Of a stretch of DNA of 64,000 nucleotides, positions 1-8,880 are shown piece after piece. The position numbers were made by a program, and so were the translations under genes. How positions within the stretch are numbered: the stretch's first letter is position 1; every line of letters starts with the position of its first letter. This stretch comes from Chryseobacterium sp. Tr-659 (GTDB lineage Bacteria; Bacteroidota; Bacteroidia; Flavobacteriales; Weeksellaceae), in the NCBI RefSeq assembly GCF_011752975.1, contig NZ_VWWP01000001.1, positions 1 to 64,000 on the forward strand. The letters run 5' to 3'. The notes beneath the pieces are model-generated. The model saw nothing but the letters and a program-made list of their open reading frames with translations, did no database searches and was not told the DNA's origin.

Positions 1-1408
1 ATCCTAAAGCGATAATGATCCATATGGCGATGAACAGTTCCCTTTTCAGGAAGAATGTTTTCGAAACCAGATCCGCTTTAGACAAGAACTTGAGAGCCAG
101 AGCCAGTTCCACAAACCCTAAAACCACTTTTACCGTATTCATCCATCCACCGGATTTCGGCAGACTCTGCAATGCCTGCGGGAATAAAGCCAGCAATCCG
201 AAAACAATCGCCCATGCCAGTCCGAATCCTGCCAGAGCAAAAGTCAATAACATCGGCACGTTGGAAGATCCCGTTACCGCGCTTCCCAGTAAACTTCCCA
301 GAATAGGGCCCGTACACGAGAAAGAAACAATAACCAGAGTTAAAGCCATGAAGAAAATCCCAATGATGCCTCCCGCTTCCTCCGCCTTCGAAGATTTGTT
401 GGCAATAGAACTCGGCAGCGTAATATCATAATACCCGAAGAAACTTCCGGCAAAGAAGATAAATATAATAAAGAAGACAATATTGAGCCATACACTCGTA
501 GAAATCTCATTGAAGATATTTCCTGCAATTCCGTCAATAATATGGAAGGGGATGCTTAATAAAATGAAGATCAGCAGGATGAAAAACCCATACATAAGAG
601 CATCTCTTTTACCCTTTGCCTTATTCTTGCTTCCTTTAGTGAAGAAAGAAACCGTAAGCGGGATCATCGGGAAAACACAAGGCGTAAGCAAGGCAATCAG
701 CCCTCCAATAAAGCCTAAGAACAGATAGGTCCAGTAGTTTTCATCCATTTTTTCAGCCGCCGTACCACAATCCGTTAAAGGATTTTTGAAATCAATTGTT
801 TCAATTTTCAGTTTCTTAGGATCCAGGGCAGACGTTTCAGAAATGGTCATTTCCTGCTTTGCGGGAATCTCAGTAACAGTTTCCGTAGTTTTTACAGAAT
901 CTTTTCCCTTCTGGGCAATTTCTTCAGCCGCCGGATCTTGCGTTACCCCTTTTGGAGTCACTTTCTGATTAAACTCTAACGTATTGGGAGCCAGGCATAC
1001 CCTGTCATCACAAGTCTGATAAGTAATTTCAGAAGTAACCTCCGCAGGCTTTGTGGGATCCTTTAATTTGAATTTCTGCTTAAACCCTGCCGCATTAGAA
1101 TAATACACAATAGTCCCTCCGAAAGCCTCCGAAAACTCTTCGTGTTTTTTTCCCGCTTCAGTAAACTTTCCTATGAGTTCAATATTCTTTCCGGACACTT
1201 TATACTCGGTAGGAATCCCTGTATCTTCCGGAAGATCCTTGGAATAGATATGCCATCCGCTTTCCATGGTGGCATTGAGAACCGCTTCGTACTGGTTATT
1301 CCCCAGATCGTTGATGGTGAATTTAAACTTAACAGGATTTTTTATCTGTGCATTAATTCCCGTTGCTAACACCAGCAGAATTAATAAAAACCAATTTCTA
1401 AATTTCAT
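1..1408 (-). CDS. dsbD: Thiol:disulfide interchange protein DsbD, 3' end cut by window edge
   Basis: DsbD moves electrons from cytoplasmic thioredoxin across the inner membrane to periplasmic thiol proteins. Reading back from the ATG at 1406-1408 gives about 469 codons with no stop before the window edge. A signal peptide (residues 1-20) is followed by a DsbD-alpha-like domain with the cysteine pair C133/C138 (context YQTCDDRVC). The transmembrane DsbD core follows, with the redox cysteines C244 in LTPCVFPM and C365 in SCTGPILG and several hydrophobic helices. The C-terminal thioredoxin domain expected in full-length DsbD lies outside the window. The gene is the last visible member of a minus-strand group that includes a thioredoxin-fold protein, which fits a periplasmic reducing role. 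Identification is firm from domain order and cysteine contexts. Confidence 0.93.
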   Translation of the reverse strand, partial: MKFRNWFLLILLVLATGINAQIKNPVKFKFTINDLGNNQYEAVLNATMESGWHIYSKDLPEDTGIPTEYKVSGKNIELIGKFTEAGKKHEEFSEAFGGTIVYYSNAAGFKQKFKLKDPTKPAEVTSEITYQTCDDRVCLAPNTLEFNQKVTPKGVTQDPAAEEIAQKGKDSVKTTETVTEIPAKQEMTISETSALDPKKLKIETIDFKNPLTDCGTAAEKMDENYWTYLFLGFIGGLIALLTPCVFPMIPLTVSFFTKGSKNKAKGKRDALMYGFFILLIFILLSIPFHIIDGIAGNIFNEISTSVWLNIVFFIIFIFFAGSFFGYYDITLPSSIANKSSKAEEAGGIIGIFFMALTLVIVSFSCTGPILGSLLGSAVTGSSNVPMLLTFALAGFGLAWAIVFGLLALFPQALQSLPKSGGWMNTVKVVLGFVELALALKFLSKADLVSKTFFLKRELFIAIWIIIALG

Positions 1409-1712
1409 TTTTTCGTTTCATTAAAAATTTTGAGACTCCATTTTGTTTTCTTATCCTTTGCCCATTTCTATTTTGTCTGAAAACTTTCCATGAATGGAAT
1501 TGTAGTCTTCAGTAGGTATATATTTTTTTGCTTCGCTAAAATAGATAATTTTTTGTCCCTAAAAAACTTAGAAACTCTCTTTTTTAAGCTTGAAGTGCAA
1601 AATATTCAGTCTTTGCCATCATTAAAATAGAAGTATCACTTTCTTTATTATTTAAAATGATTATTAATTTTGTCAATTCTGTTGATATACTGCGCAATAA
1701 ATATTTTTTTGA
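1409..1712. other. Intergenic gap between dsbD and the outer-membrane-like gene
   Basis: This is AT-rich sequence separating two minus-strand genes. I see no convincing ORF and no strong hairpin terminator. The dsbD promoter is presumably here, but I could not single out a clean TTG-N19-TAnnTTTG match on the minus strand. Confidence 0.4.
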
Positions 1713-2630
1713 TTAAAATCTGACATTATATTCGAGGGTTGCTATGAAACTTCTCGTTAAGCCGTCAGGTCTTGTATCTCGGGTTAAAAATGGTGCTCCC
1801 AAGTTAAGTTGGAGAGCGTGATTTTGATTAATATCATAATCTAAAAAAAGATTTCCATTCATTGTTAATCCCTGAGACCCTTCAATTTTTTGTTCTATCC
1901 CTGATGTAGTGGTGAACTTATCACGGGATAAGTGATAAATATTCAATAAGCTCGGCGTAACCCGGAATTGGTGTGTAATTCTGAAGGGATAAGAAGCTCT
2001 GAACAAAAGATCACCACTGCGTTTAAAATCTTTAGTGCTTTGAAAGCCTCTCCATATTGAATTCTCCGGACTATTTTCAGCAATAAACTGATTGTTGTTT
2101 TGTGTTAATGGTTGTTGTAAAGCAACAGCCAGCTGAAGCTTTTTGATTTCATACCCAATTCCAACAATCATATCCCAGGTTCCCAGACTGGACTGATAAT
2201 CCATTGGTAAAATCTGTCCGTTTTTAGCTGTATTTCCATCTGTTAAAGGAATTTTGGTCCCTAATGTGAATGAGATGTTTTTGCTTGGCCGGTAATTGGT
2301 GGTTAAATAGATATCCGACAACCCAAAAGTATTTACGCCGTTTCCGTTTTGTGATAATGCGGATGCTTTAATACTGACACTCAGTTTTGAATTTACCTCC
2401 CTGTTATATTCTAAATAAGGACTGTATATACTAATGGAGTGGTCTGCTTTACCAAAAGAGAATCCAGCTTTGAATTGATTCTTATATAGAGATGTAGAAT
2501 CATGATCATTTCCCGGTTTTAAACTGTTTACCGTACAGAAACCTGCATCGCTACACCCTTGCGCATATAATGATACAGGAATCGAAGCTGCAAAAAGAAT
2601 ACATAATAATTTTAAATACTGATTTTTCAT
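1713..2630 (-). CDS. Putative outer-membrane beta-barrel protein
   Basis: This is a 305-residue exported protein of unknown function. It starts with a signal peptide (about residues 1-23, ending SLYAQ). A short cysteine motif, GCSDAGFCT, comes just after the predicted cleavage site. The rest alternates polar and hydrophobic residues in strand-like blocks and ends in a terminal aromatic (NVRF), the usual signature of an outer-membrane barrel. It lies between a double thioredoxin-fold protein (71 bases upstream) and dsbD, all on one strand. The two N-terminal cysteines could therefore be a thiol substrate of those proteins; that is inference. I do not recognise a named family, and it could also be a transport-related barrel. 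Confidence 0.7.
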   Translation of the reverse strand: MKNQYLKLLCILFAASIPVSLYAQGCSDAGFCTVNSLKPGNDHDSTSLYKNQFKAGFSFGKADHSISIYSPYLEYNREVNSKLSVSIKASALSQNGNGVNTFGLSDIYLTTNYRPSKNISFTLGTKIPLTDGNTAKNGQILPMDYQSSLGTWDMIVGIGYEIKKLQLAVALQQPLTQNNNQFIAENSPENSIWRGFQSTKDFKRSGDLLFRASYPFRITHQFRVTPSLLNIYHLSRDKFTTTSGIEQKIEGSQGLTMNGNLFLDYDINQNHALQLNLGAPFLTRDTRPDGLTRSFIATLEYNVRF

Positions 2631-2700
2631 ATTGATGTTTTTTTAGAATTGAAATAGAATTAATTAAGTGTTCAATCAAGACAAAAGATGTTTACAAAAA

Positions 2701-3660
2701 TCAATGTAAATTTTTTAAAATATCTTCTATGGACGCTCTGTTTTTATAGTCTGGGTCAAAATGTCTCCATGTGATTTCTTTGTTTTCATTAAGAATGAAT
2801 GTTGCAGAAACAGGAAGCCTGCCTGAATTATCAGATCTGCTTTTGGTAAAATCATCCTTTAGTCTTGAGGTATAGAAACCCAGGGTTTCACTGTTGGGAG
2901 TATATAGAACATCAAAAGCCTCCGCAATTTTATAACCTTCATCATATAAAACCGTGTAGTCGGTTTTTGTTTTACTAATGGTCTTTTCTATGAATTCAGG
3001 CTTTTCCGGAGAAATAATAACAAGTCTGGCATTTTTAGATTTTAGTTCAGGAGCCAGGTTTTGTAATGTTTCAATGTATTTATTACAATAGGGACACCAT
3101 TGTCCTCTGATAAAAACAATAATCAGCTTTTGATTTTCTTTTGATGAAGAAAATGTATTACCCAGGTGATCTTTGGCTGTGAAATTATCAATTTTATCAC
3201 CAATCATTTTTCCTTTTACCTGATCTAAAGTTTTATCAGACTGGTCCGTTTTCTTTCTCAGAACAGAAGCTCCGACTTCTAGAAACTGTGCAGGGTTATA
3301 ATACCCGAAATCATATTGAACCAGTTCGCCTTTTGGATCCAGAAATAAAAAAGACGGATAGTTGACCACTTTAAATTCTTTTGCCAGTTTTACCCCTTCT
3401 TTTTCTGCGTCAATAGCAAGGCTCACAAAATTTTTATTAAACATCTCTCCGATTTGGGGATCAGTGAATGTTTTTTTTGCCATGAGTTTGCAGGGGCCGC
3501 ACCAGGTGGTGTACAGATCAATGAAAATAAGTTTATTCTCTTTTGCCGCAGTTTTTTTCGCTGTTTCTAAATCAATCTTTTGAAAATTGATACCGTTACT
3601 TTGTGCATACATTGAAACTCCTGCTAATATGAAGAGGTTCAATACAATCTTTTTGAACAT
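2701..3660 (-). CDS. Exported protein with thioredoxin and AhpC/TSA-like domains
   Basis: This 319-residue protein has a signal peptide (residues 1-19, ending SMYAQ) and two consecutive thioredoxin folds. The first (about 25-135) has the classic active site WCGPC, with cysteines C54 and C57. The second (about 150-300) looks like the peroxiredoxin/redoxin family and carries WCPYC, with C189 and C192. Such proteins act in the periplasm as disulfide reductases or peroxide-reducing enzymes and would be recharged by DsbD, whose gene lies downstream on the same strand. The fusion suggests intramolecular relay between the two cysteine pairs, which is inference. Both CxxC pairs are intact and the ORF ends cleanly. 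Confidence 0.88.
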   Translation of the reverse strand: MFKKIVLNLFILAGVSMYAQSNGINFQKIDLETAKKTAAKENKLIFIDLYTTWCGPCKLMAKKTFTDPQIGEMFNKNFVSLAIDAEKEGVKLAKEFKVVNYPSFLFLDPKGELVQYDFGYYNPAQFLEVGASVLRKKTDQSDKTLDQVKGKMIGDKIDNFTAKDHLGNTFSSSKENQKLIIVFIRGQWCPYCNKYIETLQNLAPELKSKNARLVIISPEKPEFIEKTISKTKTDYTVLYDEGYKIAEAFDVLYTPNSETLGFYTSRLKDDFTKSRSDNSGRLPVSATFILNENKEITWRHFDPDYKNRASIEDILKNLH

Positions 3661-3729
3661 AATATTGTTTTATATTATATTCTCATAAGAAGAAAAAAAT
3701 CACCCGTTAAATCAATAATTTATTTTAAT

Positions 3730-4296
3730 CTACTGAAAATCAGCGGAAAAAGTTTTATCTTTAATTTTTCTGATTTGCTCTACACATTTATATTTTTGGT
3801 TCTGAGCATTGTGTTTGCTTGAATATTGATATTTGTTCTGGATTTCCTCAATACTTTTATTCTCAACAAAAATATCATGGATCAAATTTTGGCAATGGGA
3901 AGAAATAGACTTAACATATCCTAGAATTTTTTCCCAATAATATTTTTCGTCCTCAATAGCAGCACTGATTTCATGCTGGTGTTCCAGGAAATAATCTTCA
4001 GGAGATGTAATGTAGAAGTTTTTGTTTTTTAATTTTTTCAACCACAGGTTTTTAGAAATTCCGATGATATAATTTCCCAGGCAGGTTTGGGCCTTAAAAT
4101 GGTCTGCATTGAGTTTTTCATAAAGAATAAGCAAAGAATCCTGGAAAATATCTTCTGCATCTTCTATATTTCCACTATTCTTAAGGATGAATTTTTTGGT
4201 GTACCTGAAATACTGTTGGTATAAAATCCCAAAAGCGATATTACTGTCTTTCTTAAAGTCATCTATAGCTACAGAATTAGTTGTTCTTCTATCCAT
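3730..4296 (-). CDS. RNA polymerase sigma factor, sigma-70 family (ECF type)
   Basis: This 188-residue protein has the architecture of an extracytoplasmic-function sigma factor. Region 2 is visible around residues 20-60, with the conserved acidic stretch near NIEDAEDIFQDSL. A C-terminal helix-turn-helix region 4 sits around 130-175 (KSIEEIQNKYQYSS followed by basic residues). It starts 28 bases inside the 3' end of tilS, on the same strand, so the two are probably co-transcribed with coupled translation. No anti-sigma factor gene follows; instead redox genes do. Regulation of the downstream redox genes is a reasonable guess but is not shown by the sequence. Confidence 0.85.
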   Translation of the reverse strand: MDRRTTNSVAIDDFKKDSNIAFGILYQQYFRYTKKFILKNSGNIEDAEDIFQDSLLILYEKLNADHFKAQTCLGNYIIGISKNLWLKKLKNKNFYITSPEDYFLEHQHEISAAIEDEKYYWEKILGYVKSISSHCQNLIHDIFVENKSIEEIQNKYQYSSKHNAQNQKYKCVEQIRKIKDKTFSADFQ

Positions 4297-5624
4297 CTTA
4301 CTGTTACCTTTTTTTGAGTATTTCTATCAGCCTGAAACCTTCGATCTTGCCTTAAAGGAATCACACCAAGGATTTGATTGTCAGCATTACATAATAACCA
4401 TATCTTTTCCTTATTAAAAACAGATAATTTCGTGTCCCTGAGAAATTTTGAAACTTTCTTTTTCCCGGAAAAACCTGATGGATAAAAAAGATCCCCTTCT
4501 TCCTGTTTTCTCAGATACAAAGGAAATTGAAGCAGCTCTGCGTCAAAGTCCCATTCAAAATTCTTGTTGTTGTATTCGTTTATACCTTGAACCAAATCTT
4601 GAAGGTTAATATGAATCTGATCTTTTGAAGTATCAAAATGATCAATCAACAGTATTTTTGTTGGAACTTCCGGGGCGTTATTTCTATTTACCAATATCAG
4701 TTCATCGCGATTAACAATCAATTGATATTCTTTTGAAAAAAAAGAGCTGTTGTTTTCTGCTTTAAAAATTTTAGGAATTTCTTCTTCCTGGTTAAACCCG
4801 TATTTTTTTAGGATTTCAAATTTGACAAAATCATTTTCCTGATCCAGCTTATCTTTTGATAGGATTTTATGGCTTAGGTTAAATAAAGTAATGCGATCTT
4901 CAATCTCCTGAATTTGTTTTTGAACAAAATCTTTGGTTTGATTCAGGTAAAAAGAACTTTTTTTGAAGTTATCAAGGAAGTGGTCATTTGTTTCCAGTAA
5001 TGCCGGAACGATCTTGTTTCTGATTTTATTTCTCAGGTAATCATTTTTTTTATTCGAAAGATCTTCCCGAAATTCAATATTATTCTGTTCTGCAAACTGA
5101 TAAATTTCGTTTTTTGAAAAACTTAAAAGTGGGCGGAGGATCGCATTGTCATTAGCCGGGATTCCACTTAAACCATTGATGCCGGCAGCCTTGGAAAGGT
5201 TAATGATAAAAGTTTCCAGCTGGTCGTTCAGATGATGGGCGGTAACAAGGAATTCCAGATTTTCTTTTTCCTGAATTTCTTTAAAAAAGTTATATCGAAG
5301 CTCTCTGGCCCAAAGCTGAATAGAATTTTCAGGCTTCTGATCCTTTTCCGAAACTTCATACCCATGAAATTTTATATGATTTTTCTCACAAAAATCCTGT
5401 ACCACCTTTTGATCCAGATTCGAATCTTTACCACGAAGTTTATAGTTAATATGAGCCACCTGAATTTGATACTTTGAACGCTGGAATTCAGTGCTAAGGT
5501 CCTTGAATAATGAGGCGAGAACCATAGAGTCTGCACCTCCGCTTACCGCCAGAAGATACGTGTGATTTTCAGGCTGATAAACGAGATTTTTTAATTGGTT
5601 GATAAAGCTTGATTTTTCCAACAT
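4269..5624 (-). CDS. tilS: tRNA(Ile)-lysidine synthase TilS
   Basis: TilS attaches lysine to C34 of the CAU-anticodon isoleucine tRNA, so that the tRNA reads AUA; it is essential. The N-terminal PP-loop ATPase motif SGGADSM is at residues 28-34. The rest of the nucleotide-binding domain follows (TAHHLNDQLETF, then a GLSGIPANDNAILRPLL segment), and a C-terminal TilS domain is present near 370-440. The length of 451 is typical for the Bacteroidota form. A minus-strand -7 match, TATCTTTG, lies about 28 bases upstream of the ATG. The gene is divergent from the OmpA-family lipoprotein and overlaps the sigma factor gene downstream by 28 bases. Confidence 0.95.
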   Translation of the reverse strand: MLEKSSFINQLKNLVYQPENHTYLLAVSGGADSMVLASLFKDLSTEFQRSKYQIQVAHINYKLRGKDSNLDQKVVQDFCEKNHIKFHGYEVSEKDQKPENSIQLWARELRYNFFKEIQEKENLEFLVTAHHLNDQLETFIINLSKAAGINGLSGIPANDNAILRPLLSFSKNEIYQFAEQNNIEFREDLSNKKNDYLRNKIRNKIVPALLETNDHFLDNFKKSSFYLNQTKDFVQKQIQEIEDRITLFNLSHKILSKDKLDQENDFVKFEILKKYGFNQEEEIPKIFKAENNSSFFSKEYQLIVNRDELILVNRNNAPEVPTKILLIDHFDTSKDQIHINLQDLVQGINEYNNKNFEWDFDAELLQFPLYLRKQEEGDLFYPSGFSGKKKVSKFLRDTKLSVFNKEKIWLLCNADNQILGVIPLRQDRRFQADRNTQKKVTVRWIEEQLIL

Positions 5625-5681
5625 AGATGTGGAGAATTTCTTTTATGCAAAGATAACCCATATAATTCAATTGATTTTTCC

Positions 5682-5689
5682 TAACTTTG
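5682..5689 (+). promoter_or_regulatory. Promoter -7 element for OmpA-family gene
   Basis: TAACTTTG matches the flavobacterial -7 consensus TAnnTTTG and lies 22 bases before the ATG at 5712. No TTG sits at the ideal 19-base spacing, so only the -7 half is supported. Confidence 0.45.
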
Positions 5690-5711
5690 AGTAGTCTAAA
5701 AATGATTACTT

Positions 5712-6545
5712 ATGAAGATTTTAAAAATTTTAGCAGTTTCTGCAATGGCGCTGGGGATGACTTCTTGTGTCAGCAAAAAGCAGTATGATGCTTTAAGCAC
5801 AAACTATAAGCAATGTATTGAAAACATCGGAGAAAGACAAAGAGAAATTCAGGATTTGAAATCTCAGAATTCAGCATTGGCAGGTGAGAATAACTTACTT
5901 AAAAGCCAGCATGATGCTTTAAAATCGTCTCTTGATGCATGTCTTTCCAATACAGGAAAAAGTTCTGCTAACATTGATAAACTGGTAGGCGAGATCAATG
6001 CTTCCAATTCTTATATCAAGCAGTTGATTTCAAGCAATGCGAAAAACGATAGCTTAAACCTTGCATTGTCTAACAAACTGAAGAGATCTTTGGATAATGT
6101 ATCTGATCAGGATGTACAGGTAAAAGTGCTGAAAGGAGTGGTAATGATCTCTCTTTCTGATAAAATGTTATACAAAACAGGAGATTACAACATTCTGCCT
6201 GCCGCTCAGGAAGTGTTAGGTAAAGTAGCAAAAGTGATCAACGATTACGATAAATACTCTGTATTGATTGAAGGTAATACAGATAACGCTCCTTTAAACT
6301 CTCCAAATTTACCAAGAGACAACTGGGATCTTTCTGCTTTAAGAGGAACTTCTGTGGCTAAGGTTCTTCAGACTCAGTTTGGTGTAGATCCGGCAAGAAT
6401 TACTGCAGGAGGACGTTCTGAATATAACCCGAAAGCTACAAACATGAGCGTTTCAGGAAGATCGGAAAACAGAAGAACGGAGATCATCATTATGCCTAAG
6501 CTGGATGAATTCATGAAGCTTATGGATATTGCTCCAAAAAAATAA
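5712..6545 (+). CDS. OmpA-family peptidoglycan-binding lipoprotein
   Basis: This 277-residue lipoprotein has a lipobox near residue 19 (GMTSC). A coiled-coil-like stretch of glutamine- and asparagine-rich helices spans about 25-130. An OmpA/MotB C-terminal domain occupies about 140-265 and shows the peptidoglycan-contact signatures of the family (IEGNTDNAPL, then NWDLSALRGTSVAKVL and the conserved RITAGGRSEYNP). It is expected at the outer membrane, tethering it to peptidoglycan. The gene is a single transcription unit with its own -7 element upstream and a hairpin terminator immediately downstream. It is divergent from tilS. Confidence 0.9.
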   Translation: MKILKILAVSAMALGMTSCVSKKQYDALSTNYKQCIENIGERQREIQDLKSQNSALAGENNLLKSQHDALKSSLDACLSNTGKSSANIDKLVGEINASNSYIKQLISSNAKNDSLNLALSNKLKRSLDNVSDQDVQVKVLKGVVMISLSDKMLYKTGDYNILPAAQEVLGKVAKVINDYDKYSVLIEGNTDNAPLNSPNLPRDNWDLSALRGTSVAKVLQTQFGVDPARITAGGRSEYNPKATNMSVSGRSENRRTEIIIMPKLDEFMKLMDIAPKK

Positions 6546-6570
6546 TTACAAACCGTATAGAAAATATATG

Positions 6571-6597
6571 AATCCCGAAGAAATTCGGGATTTTTTT
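6571..6597 (+). terminator. Rho-independent terminator after OmpA-family gene
   Basis: A perfect 9-base stem AATCCCGAA/TTCGGGATT with a short loop is followed by a run of seven T residues. It reaches the stop codon of the convergent HTTM gene, so it may serve both strands only partly. Confidence 0.85.
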
Positions 6598-7546
6598 ATC
6601 CGATGACTTGTCCGGAAATAACTTTCTTTCCGGGAATTGCTGATCTTTTTGAAGCAGGCTGTTCAAAATAAAAATTTGTGATATTCCAGATGATCATGAT
6701 GGCTGAAAAATAATACAGGTTAAGGATAAGTGCAATTCCTATATGCATTGAAATTGTCAGTAATAACCAGATTTTTTGTGTGGGTTTGTACCAGATAAAA
6801 ATGGGATAACACATTTCAATGATAATTGTACTCCATCCGATAAAAATGAGAAGATAAGAATGCTCTGCAAGCCAGGAGAAATCCATATTCAGGTCTCTGT
6901 TCGAATAAGGAAGATGAATGGCTTTCCAGATAGATTCGCCGTTCCACCAATTAAATCCTAAAGCTTTATCAAGACCTGAGAAAAAATAGGCAATAGAAAT
7001 ATGAAGCTGAAATAACCTCTTCACCGGAGTGATATTAATTGTTCCGGACTTTTTGCCGTTAATTAGGTTTTTAACTGAAAATATTTGATCGGAAGGGAAG
7101 AGGATCAAATAAAATAATGACATGCTGGTGAAAAAATCTGCACCATAAGTAAAAAAAGAACTTCCTTTCAATAATGCAATCTGTAATACCAACAGCAAAA
7201 AAGCTGAAATTCTGGAATAGAATCCCATGATGATAAAAATACACAACGTAATAAATGAGATTTTTGTCATTATCATTGTTGTACTTTCAGGAATTCCTAA
7301 AGAGTGGAAGAAGTTTATGATTTTTGGAAATGTAATAATCCATTCAGGAGTAAAAACTCCCATGATATCTTGCGGAATAATGCTGCTGCTTGAGAATAGC
7401 TTATCAAAATCAGCCATCACAGCAGTGAATTGAAGAAGAATAATAAGTCCTATTGATATTCTGAAGAAACTTAAGAATTCTGCTTGATAATCCTGTTTGA
7501 AAAAGAAGTTTTCAACTTTTGTATAGATCAGATTCAGTTTTTTCAT
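6596..7546 (-). CDS. HTTM-domain membrane protein (SdpB / gamma-carboxylase-like)
   Basis: This 316-residue polytopic protein has about six to eight hydrophobic segments. Its N-terminal region (FFKQDYQAEFLSFFRISIG) and the later HISIAYFFSGLDKALGFNWWNGESIW block match the HTTM domain. That domain is shared by vitamin K-dependent gamma-carboxylase, SdpB of the Bacillus SDP toxin system and many Bacteroidota proteins. The histidine- and tryptophan-rich motifs in the middle are the family hallmark. The gene starts 5 bases after the end of the neighbouring minus-strand gene, so the two almost certainly form one operon and one complex. The exact substrate is unknown. Confidence 0.82.
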   Translation of the reverse strand: MKKLNLIYTKVENFFFKQDYQAEFLSFFRISIGLIILLQFTAVMADFDKLFSSSSIIPQDIMGVFTPEWIITFPKIINFFHSLGIPESTTMIMTKISFITLCIFIIMGFYSRISAFLLLVLQIALLKGSSFFTYGADFFTSMSLFYLILFPSDQIFSVKNLINGKKSGTINITPVKRLFQLHISIAYFFSGLDKALGFNWWNGESIWKAIHLPYSNRDLNMDFSWLAEHSYLLIFIGWSTIIIEMCYPIFIWYKPTQKIWLLLTISMHIGIALILNLYYFSAIMIIWNITNFYFEQPASKRSAIPGKKVISGQVIG

Positions 7547-7551
7547 TGTTT

Positions 7552-8124
7552 TTAATGTTTGAATTCATCAACTAGAATAAGGCTTTCATTCGTTTTCCCT
7601 TTTCGGAATTCTGCAATACTAGGATAATCGTACAGGTAAAGTCTTGTAGTAACACTGGCTGCTTTCGGATTTTCCTTCATTACGTGAGCTGCTATCTGCT
7701 GAATGATAATATCCAGATATTGGTAATATTTACGATCGTATCTGTTTCTGTCGGAAATTTTATCAAGAAACATATTGAAGACAGTAGTATATCTTACTCT
7801 GCTCTCTTTACTTTTGAAATTGGGCATTGTTTTTTCTTCCAGTACATTTCCATTCTTGTCTTTCAATTCAAAGATCATAACAAAGTCGCTGGCAACATTA
7901 GGAGCGTAAAACCCATATCCTGTATCAAAACCAGTATAAGAAGCAAAAATACTTACAGGTTTAAAGAGGGTAATATCTTCTGAAATTCTGTATGCCAGAG
8001 GTTTCTGATAGCTCTTGTTTTCATAATAAAAACCATAAAAACCATCAAATGTGCCTTTCAGTCCGATAATGAAGACCAGAAGTAGAATCATGAAAATTCC
8101 TGCTAACTGAAGTTTTCTTTTCAT
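7552..8124 (-). CDS. Membrane-anchored partner of the HTTM protein (unknown function)
   Basis: This 190-residue protein has one N-terminal membrane anchor (about residues 5-24) and a soluble domain predicted outside the membrane. A central motif, GYGFYAPNVASDF, is followed by a charged strand (FELKDKNGN). Proteins of this size with an aromatic 'FFxPN'-type motif often sit beside HTTM genes. SdpA of the SDP system is comparable in size and position, but I cannot establish homology by eye. Spacing to the HTTM gene is 5 bases, which argues for coupled expression. The function is unassigned and the operon partnership is the best evidence. Confidence 0.7.
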   Translation of the reverse strand: MKRKLQLAGIFMILLLVFIIGLKGTFDGFYGFYYENKSYQKPLAYRISEDITLFKPVSIFASYTGFDTGYGFYAPNVASDFVMIFELKDKNGNVLEEKTMPNFKSKESRVRYTTVFNMFLDKISDRNRYDRKYYQYLDIIIQQIAAHVMKENPKAASVTTRLYLYDYPSIAEFRKGKTNESLILVDEFKH

Positions 8125-8139
8125 GGCGAAAGATTTAAG

Positions 8140-8172
8140 AAAAGGCTGTTTTATGAAGTAAAACAGCCTTTT
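8140..8172 (-). terminator. Hairpin terminator or attenuator between two minus-strand genes
   Basis: A 14-base perfect stem (AAAAGGCTGTTTTA with its complement) and a 5-base loop lie between the gene ending at 8177 and the gene starting at 8124. A/T runs flank both sides. It probably ends the upstream transcript, with some read-through possible into the HTTM pair. Confidence 0.7.
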
Positions 8173-8176
8173 ACTG

Positions 8177-8770
8177 TTATTTGTAATTCACTAATACATT
8201 ATTAAGCTTCACATTTATTTTCGGATCAATAGTCATATTGTTTTTTACAGATTTCATGATCACGTTGGTAAGATTTTTTCTTCCCATAGTTGGAGGGCAG
8301 ATCGTATATTCATCGGCTCCTCTTACGGTTAATTTACCCAAAGCGGCAATGTCTTTTTGGCTCAGAAGTGCTGCGTTAGTTGCTACCTGATTGTTCTGAA
8401 TAGCGTAGTAATCCGTGCCTAATTCTTTTGCTCCGTATTTTTTGAGGATTTCATCCACTCTGATTTTCAGATCTCCATATTTTTTCCAGTCGATATTGGC
8501 TTTCATAAAGCATCCACGGATGATATACTGGCGGTTAATTTTGTAAACAAGGAAATTAGTACCCAGGGTTTTCTGGTGAAGGTTCTGTAGTCGTAATAAA
8601 GTTTTCACATCATCATCAGAAATTTTTTTCACTTCTTTAATGATGTAGTTGTTGTCAACAATGTAATTGCCCTTTTCTTTATAAAAAGACATTTCCTGAG
8701 GTTTCAGCTGGGAAAAAATAATCACTATTCCCACTATTGCCCCAATTAAAAATAAGGTTTTTGCTTTCAT
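8177..8770 (-). CDS. Hypothetical exported or membrane-anchored protein
   Basis: This 197-residue protein begins with a hydrophobic signal or anchor (residues 3-20). A mixed alpha/beta soluble domain follows, with no motif I recognise. Two cysteines are visible, in GCFMKANIDW and TICPPTMGRKN. It precedes the HTTM operon on the same strand but a strong hairpin separates them, so co-function is only suggested by proximity. Upstream at 8873-8880 the minus strand carries TACCTTTG, a good -7 element, giving an untranslated leader of roughly 95 bases. Confidence 0.6.
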   Translation of the reverse strand: MKAKTLFLIGAIVGIVIIFSQLKPQEMSFYKEKGNYIVDNNYIIKEVKKISDDDVKTLLRLQNLHQKTLGTNFLVYKINRQYIIRGCFMKANIDWKKYGDLKIRVDEILKKYGAKELGTDYYAIQNNQVATNAALLSQKDIAALGKLTVRGADEYTICPPTMGRKNLTNVIMKSVKNNMTIDPKINVKLNNVLVNYK

Positions 8771-8872
8771 GTGGTCGTTTTTAATTTTATATCCCTACTC
8801 TGTTTAGGATTTTCGGGTTCCTCCTTTTAATAGAATGTTTTTCATTATTAAAAAATCTATATCAAAGGTAGA

Positions 8873-8880
8873 AGTATGTC
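8873..8880 (-). promoter_or_regulatory. Promoter -7 element for the gene at 8177-8770
   Basis: The minus strand reads TACCTTTG, matching TAnnTTTG. No TTG is found at the ideal upstream spacing. Confidence 0.4.
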
